Below, piece after piece: positions 17,404-25,969 of a DNA stretch of 49,971 nt. Source of the DNA: SAR202 cluster bacterium (GTDB taxonomy: Bacteria > Chloroflexota > Dehalococcoidia > Lucifugimonadales > Lucifugimonadaceae); contig VGZT01000013.1 in assembly GCA_016872495.1 (NCBI GenBank), forward strand, positions 1 through 49,971, written 5' to 3'. The first letter of the stretch is position 1. Each line of letters opens with the position of its first letter. The notes under the pieces are model-generated. The model had not been told where the DNA came from, did no database searches, and worked only from the letters and a program-made list of their open reading frames with translations. Both the position numbers and the translations under genes were made by a program.

Positions 17404-18381
17404 TCACACCCCGTCGGCTCGGTCCTGTAGTTGAGCCGCCGCAGACTTGAGGGCAGACCGCGCTTGCAGGACATCGGCGGTCATCTGGCGCACGAGGGCT
17501 TCCACCGACTCGAACCTGAGCTCCGGTCGCAAGCGCTTCACGAACACGACGCCCAGGGTGGATCCGTAAAGGTCGCCATTGAAATCCAGCAGGTGTGTCT
17601 CGATCGTGCGCTTGCCGCCGCCGAACGTCGGTCGGACCCCGATGCTCGTCGCCGACGGGTGCCGCCGCGCCGAAGGCGTGCCTGGCGCGACGATCGCCCA
17701 GGTTGCATAGATCCCGTCCCCTGGAATCGCAATGTGTGGGTCGACCCCGACGTTAGCCGTTGGAAACCCGAGCTGCCGCCCGCGGCGATCGCCGGTCTCG
17801 ACCGTTCCGGTCAGGGTGTACCGGCGCCCCAGCATCGTGCAAGCGTCGTCGACTTGCCCGTCGGCCAGGGCCTTCCGGATCGCGCTGCTGCTGACCTGAT
17901 GCCCGGCGTGGGTGGCGGGCTGGACCGTATGAACCTGGAAGCCAAGTTCCATGCCCAGGCCGCGCAGTACCTCCGGAGTGCCTGAGCGATCACGTCCGAT
18001 CACTGCGCCGGGACCAAGGATCAGGTGCTTCATGGCGACCCGCGTCGACAGTTCGCTTGCGAACTCGCGCGGGGAAAGGGACCGGAGCGACTCGTCGAAA
18101 TCCACCGGGATCACCAGGTCAATGCCAGCGGCGCGCACCAGCGCCAGCCGGTGCTCGATCGACGACAGATATGTGACCGGTCGGTCCGGAAGCAACAGCG
18201 CGCGCGGCTGCTGGCGGAACACGATCACGGCCGATGCACCGTCTTTCAGCGAGGATGCCCGGGCGACGGTCGCGGCGAGCAGCCGGCGATGTCCGACATG
18301 CACACCGTCAAATGTGCCGACCGTCACCGCAGTCGGGCGACCGTTCCTGCTCACGGAATCGAGCTGTGACTGAAAGGTCAT
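17404..18381 (-). CDS. ribF: Bifunctional riboflavin kinase / FAD synthetase
   Basis: Converts riboflavin to FMN and then FAD. The 325-residue protein has an N-terminal FAD-synthetase domain (TVGTFDGVHVGHRRLL, a GxFDGxHxGH nucleotidyltransferase motif) and a C-terminal flavokinase domain (GDRRGRQLGFPTANV and DPHIAIPGDGIYATW). ATG start at 18381. It lies 16 bp upstream of tyrS. Confidence 0.96.
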   Translation of the reverse strand: MTFQSQLDSVSRNGRPTAVTVGTFDGVHVGHRRLLAATVARASSLKDGASAVIVFRQQPRALLLPDRPVTYLSSIEHRLALVRAAGIDLVIPVDFDESLRSLSPREFASELSTRVAMKHLILGPGAVIGRDRSGTPEVLRGLGMELGFQVHTVQPATHAGHQVSSSAIRKALADGQVDDACTMLGRRYTLTGTVETGDRRGRQLGFPTANVGVDPHIAIPGDGIYATWAIVAPGTPSARRHPSATSIGVRPTFGGGKRTIETHLLDFNGDLYGSTLGVVFVKRLRPELRFESVEALVRQMTADVLQARSALKSAAAQLQDRADGV

Positions 18382-18458
18382 ACGCTTAGTATCTATCCAG
18401 CCAGTCGGACGCGCTTGCCGAGCGCGCTGGGGCCGCCGCCGGCACTACTCCTGCGCGA

Positions 18459-18833
18459 TCACCCCTGGCGGTGAGCCGAACGATCCCGGAGGTTGGCGGC
18501 GTCGCGCAGGTAGATGTGCTTGATTTCAGACTGCTGCTTCTCGGTATTCCAGAGGACCAGGATTCGGATGCAGCGCGCTTGTCCATGCGGGACCGCCATC
18601 TCGTGTCCGCACATGAGCGGGACGTGCTCCCACTTGAGTTTCTCGCGGGCCGCGACGGCCGGGAACTCGGCGGTCAGGTCCGGGCTGGTCGAAAAGATGG
18701 TCGCGGCGACGTCGTCGGAAGCGATCCCGTTGGCCTCCACCATCCGCTGCAGGAGGTCGGTGGTCGCCTCGATCACGCCGGCCCGCGTGTGGTCGTGGGA
18801 CGTAGTGGCGCCGCGTACACCTCTGACCTTCAT
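18459..18833 (-). CDS. aroH: Chorismate mutase, AroH class
   Basis: Rearranges chorismate to prephenate, the branch point to Phe and Tyr. The 124-residue monofunctional AroH fold is recognisable from VRGVRGATTSHDHT (substrate-binding Arg), RCIRILVLWNT and a Tyr in IKHIYLRDA. The ATG at 18833 overlaps the trpA stop by one base (TGATG); a TTG one codon earlier is also possible. Pairing with trpA puts the Trp and Phe/Tyr branches on one transcript. Confidence 0.93.
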   Translation of the reverse strand: MKVRGVRGATTSHDHTRAGVIEATTDLLQRMVEANGIASDDVAATIFSTSPDLTAEFPAVAAREKLKWEHVPLMCGHEMAVPHGQARCIRILVLWNTEKQQSEIKHIYLRDAANLRDRSAHRQG

Positions 18834-19663
18834 CAAGACCCCTGCCCTCTGTGGCCTGTCGGCCTGGCCGCGCCGAGCGCAAGCCCCCTGATATAGGCCT
18901 CGGCGCGCTCCGGCGCCGACTCCACCGGGCCGTCGCGCATCGCATCGATCAGCGCGCTGCCGACAACCACCCCGTCCGCGAACTCCCCGGTTTCCTTGAC
19001 GTGCGCGGCCGTCGATATCCCAAAGCCGACTGCTACTGGTAACGAAGTGTGGCGGCGCACCACCTCAACGAGCCCCCGGACACGCGCCGAGAACATTGCG
19101 CGGGCGCCCGTGACCCCGAGCAAGCTGACACAGTACACGAAGCCGCGCCCATCGCGACATGCCGCCGCGATCCGAGGCTCAGGACTGGTCAGAGCGAGCA
19201 ACGGGATCAAGTCCAGCCCTCGCTTTTCGGCTGCAGAGCGCAACGGGCCGGCTTCTTCGGTCGGCAGATCCGCCACGATCAGCCCGTTGACCCCGGACTC
19301 GGCCGCCGCGTCGCAGAAGCGTCCCAGCCCGTAGCTCATGAGCGGGTTGTAGTAGCCCATGAAGACGAGAGGGATCTTCAAGCCATCGGCGCGCAGCCGG
19401 GCCGCCGAGGCGATGCAGATCGCCGGCGTCACGCCCTGGCCGAGCGCATGGTGGCTGGACATCTGGATCGTTGGGCCCTCGGCGAGCGGATCGCTGAACG
19501 GAATGCCGAGCTCCACCAGATCCGCGCCTGCCGTTGCTACTGCCTTGACGGCGTCCAGGCTGGCGTCGACGGTCGGATAACCGATCGTCAGGAACGGCGC
19601 GATCGCCGTTCGCCTGCGCCGGCGCGCGTCCTCGAATGCCTGTTGTATTGGTCCAGTGGACAA
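18833..19663 (-). CDS. trpA: Tryptophan synthase alpha subunit
   Basis: Cleaves indole-3-glycerol phosphate to indole and glyceraldehyde-3-phosphate. The 276-residue TIM barrel shows the catalytic Glu in LVELGIPFSDP and the second acidic residue as Glu in PLAEGPTIQ (Asp in the enteric enzyme, Glu in many others). The phosphate-binding segment GFGIST is present near the C-terminus. The start is TTG at 19663. No trpB is visible upstream within the window; the upstream neighbour is an unrelated CPBP protease gene. Confidence 0.95.
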   Translation of the reverse strand: MSTGPIQQAFEDARRRRRTAIAPFLTIGYPTVDASLDAVKAVATAGADLVELGIPFSDPLAEGPTIQMSSHHALGQGVTPAICIASAARLRADGLKIPLVFMGYYNPLMSYGLGRFCDAAAESGVNGLIVADLPTEEAGPLRSAAEKRGLDLIPLLALTSPEPRIAAACRDGRGFVYCVSLLGVTGARAMFSARVRGLVEVVRRHTSLPVAVGFGISTAAHVKETGEFADGVVVGSALIDAMRDGPVESAPERAEAYIRGLALGAARPTGHRGQGS

Positions 19664-19702
19664 TGATGAAACCTCGGAATGGCGCCCACCGGCGGGCTCC
19701 CG

Positions 19703-20401
19703 TCAGGCGCCAACGCCTGACGCCGCGACCACGAGCACTACGACATTATTCAGCGCGTGGGCGAACATGGCAGGCCAGATGGAGCCGGTCTTCACATAGA
19801 CCCAGGCCAAGACGATACCAAATATGAACGTGGGCACGAAGACCGTCGGCTCCACGTGAAATAGCGCGAAGAGCACTGCGCTGATCACCACGCCGGCGAC
19901 GAGCCCCAGGTCGCGGCGGAATCCCGAGAAGGCGAAGCCTCGGAAGAAGATCTCTTCCGTGAACGGGGCCACCACGCCGACCACAACGAACGCGAGCCAC
20001 AGCTCGACGTTGTGCCTGAGGAGCTCGCGGGCGCTGTCGGTTGGACGCAGGAACTCCCATCCCATCTGGTCCACGACCTGTACCCAGCCGAACGAGGCAC
20101 CCACTCCGGTGAGCCAGGCGAGGACGGCCCACGCTACCCAGTGATCGGCGCGGGGGCGCACGAACCCGAGGCTGGCGAACGTGCCACCCCTTCGGACGAT
20201 GACGTACCACAACGCCACGGCCACGAAGAAGAATTCGAAACCAGCGCTGATCAGCAGCGCTCGCCGCCCTCCTGCCAGCGGCTGGTCGCCCGGGAGGGCA
20301 CGTTGTAGCGAAAAGGCCAGCCAGATCGCGAGGACGGCCAGCGCCCCCGCGAGCGCGCCCAGCAAGACTTCCCTCGATCCCCAGTTGACTCTTCCAGCCA
20401 T
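19703..20401 (-). CDS. CPBP family intramembrane metalloprotease
   Basis: A 232-residue membrane protein with about six hydrophobic segments. The CPBP (Abi/CAAX protease-like) motifs are present in order: EEIFFRG (the EExxxR motif), FALFHVEPTVF, and HALNNVVVL near the C-terminus. These provide the Glu and His active-site residues. Members process membrane proteins or act in bacteriocin immunity; the target here is unknown. ATG start at 20401. It ends 40 bp before trpA on the same strand. Confidence 0.9.
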   Translation of the reverse strand: MAGRVNWGSREVLLGALAGALAVLAIWLAFSLQRALPGDQPLAGGRRALLISAGFEFFFVAVALWYVIVRRGGTFASLGFVRPRADHWVAWAVLAWLTGVGASFGWVQVVDQMGWEFLRPTDSARELLRHNVELWLAFVVVGVVAPFTEEIFFRGFAFSGFRRDLGLVAGVVISAVLFALFHVEPTVFVPTFIFGIVLAWVYVKTGSIWPAMFAHALNNVVVLVVAASGVGA

Positions 20402-20484
20402 CGAATCTCCGAGCAGCTAAGCTATATTTTCAGTCTGCGCCCGATTCATCTCCCGACCCAACCGACGGCTGCTGCGAGGGCCCG

Positions 20485-20751
20485 ATGACATCTCAAGTTC
20501 ACGGATTCAATCTGAGGCTCGGCCAGGGTGGCGACCGCCTCGAGATGCGATGTGAGCACCAGAACGGCGTGCTCTACATGGTCCCGGCCGACCGCAGTTG
20601 GGTCTGCACGGACGAGCATCGCCATGCGCACGTGCTTGCCGGTTTCTTCAAGGAGCTAGCCTCCCTGGAGGATCCGAGGGTAAGGCAAGCCATGAACAGG
20701 TGGGGGCTCTACTACCGCGAGCGGCCGCTCGACGAAAGCGCCGGGCAGTAG
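20485..20751 (+). CDS. Small protein of unknown function
   Basis: An 88-residue acidic-basic protein with GAGG shortly before the ATG at 20485. It has no signal peptide or membrane segment. Notable features are a short His-rich stretch (DEHRHAHVLAGFF) and a C-terminal amphipathic helix (DPRVRQAMNRWGLYY). I do not recognise the family. It is divergent from the CPBP protease and followed by a strong hairpin terminator at 20794-20827, which supports it as a real transcription unit. Confidence 0.55.
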   Translation: MTSQVHGFNLRLGQGGDRLEMRCEHQNGVLYMVPADRSWVCTDEHRHAHVLAGFFKELASLEDPRVRQAMNRWGLYYRERPLDESAGQ

Positions 20752-20793
20752 TTCTTTTCCGATTGCGGGTTCGGCCCGAAGTACTCGCCATGC

Positions 20794-20827
20794 AAGAGGC
20801 CGCCGGGAATACACCCGGCGGCCTCTT
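20794..20827. terminator. Bidirectional hairpin terminator
   Basis: A perfect 14-bp stem, AAGAGGCCGCCGGG paired with CCCGGCGGCCTCTT, with loop AATACA. It lies between the convergent small unknown gene (plus) and ftsH (minus), about 40 bp from each stop codon. U-tracts are weak on both strands, but position and stem strength fit a shared terminator. Confidence 0.8.
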
Positions 20828-20860
20828 GATTCGTCTGAGAACTGAAAAGGGCGGCCTGTA

Positions 20861-22786
20861 CTAGGCCGATTGCGGGTTCGGGTCAGGCATCCGTGTCCCG
20901 CCCTCGACGACCGTCTTAGGATCCTGGTCACGCGTTGGAGGCCTGGGGGGCGTCGCCGGCTCGGAGTCGGGCCCCCGGGGGTCTTCGCCGCGCACGATCC
21001 GGCGGACCTCATCGGCGTCGATCGTTTCGTGCTCCAGCAGGTACTGGGCCATTCGCTCGAGCGCCTTGAAGTTCTCCTTGATCACCCTCTCGGCAGTCGC
21101 CCTTCCCTCTTCCAGGACGCGATCGAGTTCCCGGTCGATGATGGCCTCGGTTCGGAGGCTGTAGTCGCGCTGCTCACCAAGCTCACGGCCGAGGAAGACC
21201 ATCTCTTCTCGCTTGCCGAACGACCTGGGCCCGAGCTTTTCGCTCATGCCGTATCTGGTGACCATCTGGCGTGCGATCCTGGTTGCCACCTCGAGGTCGT
21301 TCGAGGCGCCCGTTGTGATCTCACCGAACTTGAGCTGCTCGGCGACACGTCCGCCCATGGCGGCCGCGATGTCGGCTTTGAACCCTTCCAGTGTCTCCAG
21401 GTACCGGTCCTCCTCCGGGAGGTAGCGGGTGTAACCGCCCATCCGTCCACGGGAGACGATCGAGATCTTGTGCACCGGGTCGGCGTGCGGCAGGCTCGAG
21501 GCCACCAGGCCGTGCCCGGCCTCGTGATACGCGACAAGCTCCTTCTCGTGAGCGCTGATGACGCGGCTCTTGCGCGCCGGTCCCGCTATCACGCGGTCGA
21601 TCGCCTCCGTGAGTTCGTTCAGGCTGATCGACTTCTTGTTGCGGCGCGCGGCAAGGATGGCCGCCTCGTTGATCAGGTTCGCGAGGTCGGCGCCGCTGAA
21701 TCCCGGCGTCTGGCGCGCCACGCGGCTGAGGTCGATTCCGGTCTCGAAGGGCTTGCCCTTGGCGTGGACCTCGAGGATCGCGGTTCGGCCGCGGATGTCC
21801 GGAGTGTCCAGGATCACGCGGCGGTCGAATCGACCCGGCCGGAGTAGCGCCGGGTCGAGAATGTCCGGTCGGTTGGTGGCGGCGATCACGATGACGTTGG
21901 TCGAAGTGTCGAACCCGTCCATCTCGACGAGGATCTGATTCAGAGTCTGCTCGCGCTCGTCGTGGCCACCGCCGAGGCCTGCGCCCCGGTGCCGGCCCAC
22001 GGCGTCGATCTCGTCCACGAAGATGATGCAGGGCGCGTGCCGCTTGGCCTGCTCGAACAGGTCACGGACGCGTGACGCGCCGACTCCAACGAACATCTCT
22101 ACGAACTCGGAACCCGAGATGGAGAAGAACGGGACGCCAGCCTCGCCCGCCACTGCGCGCGCGAGCAGCGTCTTGCCGGTTCCGGGCGGGCCGAGCAGCA
22201 GGACGCCGCGCGGGATGCGGGCGCCCAGAGCTACGAACCGCTCCGGGTATTTCAGGAACTCGACGACCTCCTCCAGCTCCTGCTTCGCCTCGGGCACGCC
22301 TGCGACGTCGAAGAAGGTGACGGTCGCCTTGGCCCCGACGAACATGCGCGCCCGGCTGCGGCCGAAGCCGATCGCCTGGTTCGAGTTGCCCTGCGCCTGG
22401 CGCATCATGAAGAGCAGGATGCCGCCGAAGATGATCAGCGGCAGGAAGTTGATGAGCACGCTGACGAACGTGCCCATGCCTGAGGAGCCTTTTACCTTTA
22501 CCGAGACGCGGCCGGTGTCTACGCCGGCGTTCTCGAGGATCTGGACGATGCTCGAACCAGGCTCCTTCCGCGATCTGAAGGTCTGGGAACCGTCGATGAT
22601 CGTGAGATTGTCGCCATTGACTTCTATCTGGATCGACTGAGAGACCTTGGCCCGTCCGATCACTTCGCTGATCGGGATCTCGCGGCTCTGACCGAGCCCG
22701 TCGTCGAACCACAGGAAGAACACGGTTATGACCGTGATGACGATCAACAGATAGATGAGGCTGTTCCGCATCCAGCGGCTGCTCAT
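20861..22786 (-). CDS. ftsH: ATP-dependent zinc metalloprotease FtsH
   Basis: A membrane-anchored AAA+ protease that degrades misfolded membrane and regulatory proteins. The 641-residue protein has two N-terminal membrane segments (about residues 8-26 and 112-127) around a small extracytoplasmic domain. The AAA module follows, with GPPGTGKT (Walker A), FVDEIDAVG (Walker B) and the second region of homology [18 protein letters not shown]. The zinc site is HEAGH. The C-terminal tail is Pro-rich. ATG at 22786 is preceded by GGAGG. The 5' leader carries two hairpins and a promoter with a palindrome. Confidence 0.97.
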   Translation of the reverse strand: MSSRWMRNSLIYLLIVITVITVFFLWFDDGLGQSREIPISEVIGRAKVSQSIQIEVNGDNLTIIDGSQTFRSRKEPGSSIVQILENAGVDTGRVSVKVKGSSGMGTFVSVLINFLPLIIFGGILLFMMRQAQGNSNQAIGFGRSRARMFVGAKATVTFFDVAGVPEAKQELEEVVEFLKYPERFVALGARIPRGVLLLGPPGTGKTLLARAVAGEAGVPFFSISGSEFVEMFVGVGASRVRDLFEQAKRHAPCIIFVDEIDAVGRHRGAGLGGGHDEREQTLNQILVEMDGFDTSTNVIVIAATNRPDILDPALLRPGRFDRRVILDTPDIRGRTAILEVHAKGKPFETGIDLSRVARQTPGFSGADLANLINEAAILAARRNKKSISLNELTEAIDRVIAGPARKSRVISAHEKELVAYHEAGHGLVASSLPHADPVHKISIVSRGRMGGYTRYLPEEDRYLETLEGFKADIAAAMGGRVAEQLKFGEITTGASNDLEVATRIARQMVTRYGMSEKLGPRSFGKREEMVFLGRELGEQRDYSLRTEAIIDRELDRVLEEGRATAERVIKENFKALERMAQYLLEHETIDADEVRRIVRGEDPRGPDSEPATPPRPPTRDQDPKTVVEGGTRMPDPNPQSA

Positions 22787-22817
22787 GAAGACCTCCAGGG
22801 GGTCGGATCAAGGCGTG

Positions 22818-22914
22818 GATCGGTCGGGGAGACCGATCAGGGTGCCTGTTCTTGGCTCAGTCCGGGATGGCTCCGATGCCCGGCAGCAACCTGCATGTTG
22901 AGACGTCAGGCACC
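22818..22914 (-). ncRNA. Structured ftsH leader of unknown type
   Basis: Two stable structures lie between the ftsH promoter and start. The distal one (22841-22914) is closed by a perfect 8-bp stem, GGTGCCTG with CAGGCACC, around about 58 nt; inside it are a CCGGG/CCCGG stem (22862-22866 with 22879-22883) and a CTCA/TGAG helix. The proximal one is an 8-bp hairpin (22818-22825 with 22831-22838, loop GGGGA). Read on the plus strand the core contains GATGCCCGGCAGCAACC, superficially like SAM-type or SRP RNAs, but key loops do not match. Could be a riboswitch, a stress-sensing leader or an mRNA-stability element. Confidence 0.45.
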
Positions 22915-22927
22915 TGGTCGTAGATTC

Positions 22928-22955
22928 ATCCTAGCATACGAAACTCGTATTTCCA
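22928..22955 (-). promoter_or_regulatory. ftsH: Candidate ftsH promoter with palindromic spacer
   Basis: On the minus strand TGGAAA (minus-35-like, 22950-22955) and TAGGAT (minus-10-like, 22928-22933) are 16 bp apart. The spacer is almost filled by the palindrome ATACGA-GTT-TCGTAT (22936-22950), placed where a repressor would block polymerase. No CIRCE element is present. The boxes match consensus only moderately. Confidence 0.4.
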
Positions 22956-23527
22956 GATTTGGGACCCACTGTTCCTGAGGCTACCTCCGGGCCTGTCCCT
23001 TCAGCTTCCCCCTGGCGGTGATTTCACAGCGCGGGTTCAAGTCGTTCCCGACGCACTTGATCAGCCTTGCGCGCTCCAATTCGGCGCACGCCTGGCGGCC
23101 TTTCTCGCCCGCAGAGAAAGCGAAGCCCGGGAGGCCATGACGGCGTGCATCACGCGCCATTTCGCATGCCTGCAACCGAAGTCCCCGAATCTTGCTGAGG
23201 CTTGATCTTCACCGGCGCGCCGGTGAAAGCGGGCACAGTAGCAGCTCGTTTGCCTGTTAGTGGCACAGCTGGTCGCCATCAAGTGAGCATGGAGGGCGAA
23301 GCCGAAACGGGGGCTGCCTCCCACCCGTCTGTGTTGACCCCGTTCGTGGAGTTTCCATCTGGAATGCCGCTGGATCGGGTAGTCGAGACTATCCAGGAGG
23401 TGTGCCAGCGGATCATCACCGCGATCGAGAGCGATTGGCGTAGCGCTCAACTGGCCGCCCCTCGCTTCGAAATGTGCAAGAGGCTTTCGTTGTCGTGGCA
23501 CTGATGAGTGCATTAGTGCCGTTTTCG
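22956..23527. other. Region with only doubtful small open frames
   Basis: About 570 bp between the ftsH promoter and the infC promoter. A 64-codon minus-strand frame (22981-23175, TTG start) has coding-like third-position GC. A 100-codon plus-strand frame (23202-23504, with an inner ATG at 23289) has less convincing base usage. Neither has a recognisable domain or a good ribosome binding site. They may be remnants of a decayed gene; I do not call either as a gene. Confidence 0.4.
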
Positions 23528-23557
23528 TTGACTATAAAGCTGGCGTCGTGCTATGTT
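23528..23557 (+). promoter_or_regulatory. Promoter of the infC-rpmI-rplT operon
   Basis: TTGACT at 23528-23533 and TATGTT at 23552-23557 with an 18-bp spacer make a good sigma-70-type promoter. It leaves a leader of about 60-65 nt before the infC start at 23628. The leader contains AGGGGG just before that start. Confidence 0.65.
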
Positions 23558-23627
23558 TCTAAGCTAAACCGAAGCTGGCACGCTGGCTGAGGCCGGCCGA
23601 TTCGCACCAACAATCAGGGGGTCTGGA

Positions 23628-24197
23628 ATAGCTCGAGAATACCGCATCAACCGGCAGATACGCGCCAGAGACGTCCGCCTGATCGGCGGAATAGGGGACG
23701 GATCAAACGAATCGGTAGTGGTGCCACTGGAGCGGGCGCTGGCGCTTGCCGAGGAAAACGGTCTGGATCTGGTCGAAGTATCGCCCAACCAGAACCCGCC
23801 GGTTTGCAAGCTCCTCGACTACGGACGGTTCAAGTTCGTGCAGGCGAAGAAAGCCAAGGAAGCACGCAGGACGCAGGCCCGCAACGAGCAGCGTGAAGTT
23901 CAGCTGACCCCGCGTATCGGCGAGCACGATATCGAGGCCAAGATAAAGACCGTCCGGGGACTACTGACCGACGGCGCGAAAGTAAAAGTGGCTGTAAAAT
24001 TCCGAGGTCGGGAGATCACTCACCCCGATCTGGCGGTCAAAGTCCTTCGGCGCGTTGCCGAGGCGGTGGCTGCGGAAGCAAAGCTGGAGCGGCCTCCGAT
24101 GATGGAGGCGAGATCGTTGAGCATTATCCTGTCGCCTGCCGGCGCCCAGCCGGTCGGAGCGGCAACCGGAGGTACGGGCGAAGATGCCCAAAATTAA
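23628..24197 (+). CDS. infC: Translation initiation factor IF-3, non-canonical AUA start
   Basis: Binds the 30S subunit and proofreads start-codon choice. The N-terminal domain begins [20 protein letters not shown] and continues through [21 protein letters not shown]; the C-terminal domain carries [17 protein letters not shown]. No ATG, GTG or TTG occurs in frame between the upstream TAA (23565-23567) and the conserved N-terminus. The only plausible starts are ATA at 23628, six bases after AGGGGG, or ATC at 23613. ATA gives the 189-residue length and N-terminus expected of IF3. In E. coli the AUU start of infC underlies autoregulation by IF3. rpmI starts inside its 3' end. Confidence 0.93.
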   Translation: MAREYRINRQIRARDVRLIGGIGDGSNESVVVPLERALALAEENGLDLVEVSPNQNPPVCKLLDYGRFKFVQAKKAKEARRTQARNEQREVQLTPRIGEHDIEAKIKTVRGLLTDGAKVKVAVKFRGREITHPDLAVKVLRRVAEAVAAEAKLERPPMMEARSLSIILSPAGAQPVGAATGGTGEDAQN

Positions 24198-24378
24198 GAC
24201 TCACAAGGGCGCCGCACGGCGCTTCCACGTAACCGGCAGCGGCAAGGTCGTCCGCACCAAGGGTCCCAAGAGCCACCTGCGCCGCAACAAGGCAAAGCGG
24301 GTCAAGCGGCTGTTCGGGGGCAAGGTCGAGACCGCACCGGTGTTCGCCAAGAAGATCAAGCCCTTCCTGCCGAAGTAG
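24184..24378 (+). CDS. rpmI: 50S ribosomal protein L35
   Basis: A 64-residue basic protein that begins [20 protein letters not shown] and ends KKIKPFLPK, typical of L35. The ATG at 24184 overlaps the infC 3' end by 14 bp in another frame, indicating translational coupling. It is the middle gene of the conserved infC-rpmI-rplT operon. Confidence 0.96.
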   Translation: MPKIKTHKGAARRFHVTGSGKVVRTKGPKSHLRRNKAKRVKRLFGGKVETAPVFAKKIKPFLPK

Positions 24379-24442
24379 GTCGGCACTGAACCAGAGACGG
24401 CCGGCGTCGTGACGCCACAGGCCGAAGCCCAGGAGTAGTCCC

Positions 24443-24799
24443 GTGCCCAGAGTTAAGGGTGGTACCACCCACCATCGTCGTCAGCGGGCGGTTCTGACCG
24501 CTGTTCGTGGCCACAAGCAGGCGCGCCGCACCCGTTACCAGACGGCCCGCGAGTCGCTCCTGCACGCCATGGCCTACCAGACCGCACATCGCCGGAGCCG
24601 CAAGCGTGACTTCCGGGCGCTCTGGGTGACGCGGATCAATGCCGCCGCCCGAGCGCACGGCCTTTCCTACTCGCGCTTCGTCCGAGGCCTGATTCTGGCC
24701 GGCGTCGCGGTCGATCGGAAGAACCTGGCCGACCTCGCGGTGCGCGAGCCGGCCGCGTTCGCTGAGCTGGCGACCACCGCCCGCGGCGCGCTCGCCTAA
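24443..24799 (+). CDS. rplT: 50S ribosomal protein L20
   Basis: A 118-residue 23S rRNA-binding protein needed early in 50S assembly. It starts MPRVKGGTTHHRRQRAVL (GTG at 24443), and the family core RDFRALWVTRINAAARAHGLSYSRFVRGL is clear. The N-terminal arm has more Gly, His and Gln than usual, where most L20s have K/R-rich VKRGVTARARHKK. In many bacteria L20 represses this operon; no obvious pseudoknot target was identified here. Confidence 0.95.
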   Translation: MPRVKGGTTHHRRQRAVLTAVRGHKQARRTRYQTARESLLHAMAYQTAHRRSRKRDFRALWVTRINAAARAHGLSYSRFVRGLILAGVAVDRKNLADLAVREPAAFAELATTARGALA

Positions 24800-24897
24800 C
24801 CCTTCCTCAGGAAGGACGCAGCCGCTCGGCGGTAACCGCTCATCAGGCGGCCATCGCCGACTCCATGAAAGGCGCCACCCTCGCCCGTTATTAGCCG

Positions 24898-24920
24898 CGC
24901 CCGGCGAAGTACGCCGGGCG
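24898..24920. terminator. Hairpin between rplT and ctaB
   Basis: A 9-bp stem, CGCCCGGCG with CGCCGGGCG, loop AAGTA, lies about 100 bp after the rplT stop and 150 bp beyond the convergent ctaB stop. There is no U-tract. It plausibly terminates one or both transcripts. Nothing else is visible in 24800-25069. Confidence 0.5.
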
Positions 24921-25069
24921 TGCCGCGCGCGCCCGACACTCAGAACGCGTACGCGTGCGAGCCCGACCGCACAGGGACCGCTCGGCAACAGGGCCCCGCT
25001 TCCGAGAATCGCGCCGAGTCGGGCTGACGGGCCGGTCGGTGGCCAGCCTCAGCGTTCAACGGGCGGCTA

Positions 25070-25969
25070 CTAGCCGGAGCTGGCGTCGACGGCGACGAAG
25101 GTGAACAGGAGCGCCAGATACAGGAGCGAGTACAGGTAAAGGTCGAGCGCGGCCTGGCGGGAGCTATCGATCATCATGCGAGCCGCCAGCGCAAGAAACA
25201 CGGAGCCGGTCGACAGCGCGCCTGCGAGGTAGAGGACGCCAAGTGCGGGCGTGGAGATCCAGAGCAGGACGGAAAGGGCAACCACCGTAAACGTGTAGAG
25301 CAGGATCTGGACCCGGGTCGCTGACACCCCGGCGACCACCGGTAGCATCGGTATGCGCGCAGCCGTGTACTGGTCCTTGAGGATGATCGCGAGGGCCCAG
25401 AAGTGGGGCGGGGTCCAGAAGAACACCAGCGCGAACAGGTACCAGGCAGGGAGCGCCAGGCTGCCGGTGACGGCAGCCCACCCCACCAGCGGTGGGATGG
25501 CGCCTGCGGCGCCGCCAATAACGATGTTGTGGGTCGTAGAGCGTTTGAGCCAGAGCGTGTAGACCAGTACGTAGGAAAGGGTGCCCGCCATCGCCAGCAA
25601 AGCTGCGAGCAAGTTGGCCCACAGGACTAAGGTTGCGAAAGCCAGGACTGTGAGCACCAGTCCGAAGGTGAAAGCTGAGGCCGGGGCGATCCGCCCGCTG
25701 GCGACCGGGCGGCCGCGCGTGCGGCCCATCAGGGGATCGCTTTTCCGTTCGATCCAGTGATTGAGCGCGCTGGCCCCTCCCGAGGCGAGAGCGCCGCCGA
25801 CCATTGCGGCGACCGTGAGCACTGCCGGCGGGGGGCCTCCGTAGGCCAGGACCATCGCGCCGTAGGTCGTCAGGAGCAGCAGCGACATGATGCGCGGCTT
25901 GGTCAGGGTCACATAGTCGCGAATGGCGCCTCCGGTCCGTGTTTCGGTCGGCGCGCTCGTACTAACCAC
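25070..25969 (-). CDS. ctaB: Protoheme IX farnesyltransferase (heme O synthase)
   Basis: Transfers a farnesyl group to heme b to make heme O, needed for aa3/ba3-type oxidases. The 299-residue polytopic UbiA-family protein has the first Asp-rich site in NHWIERKSDPLMGRTRGRP and the conserved TKPRIMSLLLLTTYGAM start. About eight membrane segments follow. Its start overlaps the 3' end of ctaA by 8 bp, so the two act as one operon in heme A synthesis. Confidence 0.95.
   Translation of the reverse strand: MVSTSAPTETRTGGAIRDYVTLTKPRIMSLLLLTTYGAMVLAYGGPPPAVLTVAAMVGGALASGGASALNHWIERKSDPLMGRTRGRPVASGRIAPASAFTFGLVLTVLAFATLVLWANLLAALLAMAGTLSYVLVYTLWLKRSTTHNIVIGGAAGAIPPLVGWAAVTGSLALPAWYLFALVFFWTPPHFWALAIILKDQYTAARIPMLPVVAGVSATRVQILLYTFTVVALSVLLWISTPALGVLYLAGALSTGSVFLALAARMMIDSSRQAALDLYLYSLLYLALLFTFVAVDASSG

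Noticed and set aside
18833-19663. Glu in place of the enteric catalytic Asp60 in TrpA (PLAEGP)
   Set aside because: Glu at this place occurs widely in TrpA from other phyla, so it is not evidence of lost function.
22841-22914. SAM-type riboswitch, fluoride riboswitch or small SRP RNA in the ftsH leader
   Set aside because: The strings GATGCCCGGCAGCAACC and GGGATGGCTCC give partial resemblance, but required loops (for example the SRP GGAA loop) and the order of helices do not match.
22957-22980. CIRCE/HrcA operator upstream of ftsH
   Set aside because: The TTAGCACTC-N9-GAGTGCTAA pattern is absent; only the ATACGA palindrome is present.
23061-23513. 150-codon minus-strand frame upstream of infC
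   Set aside because: No family resemblance, overlaps two other weak frames and the infC upstream region, and has no ribosome binding site.
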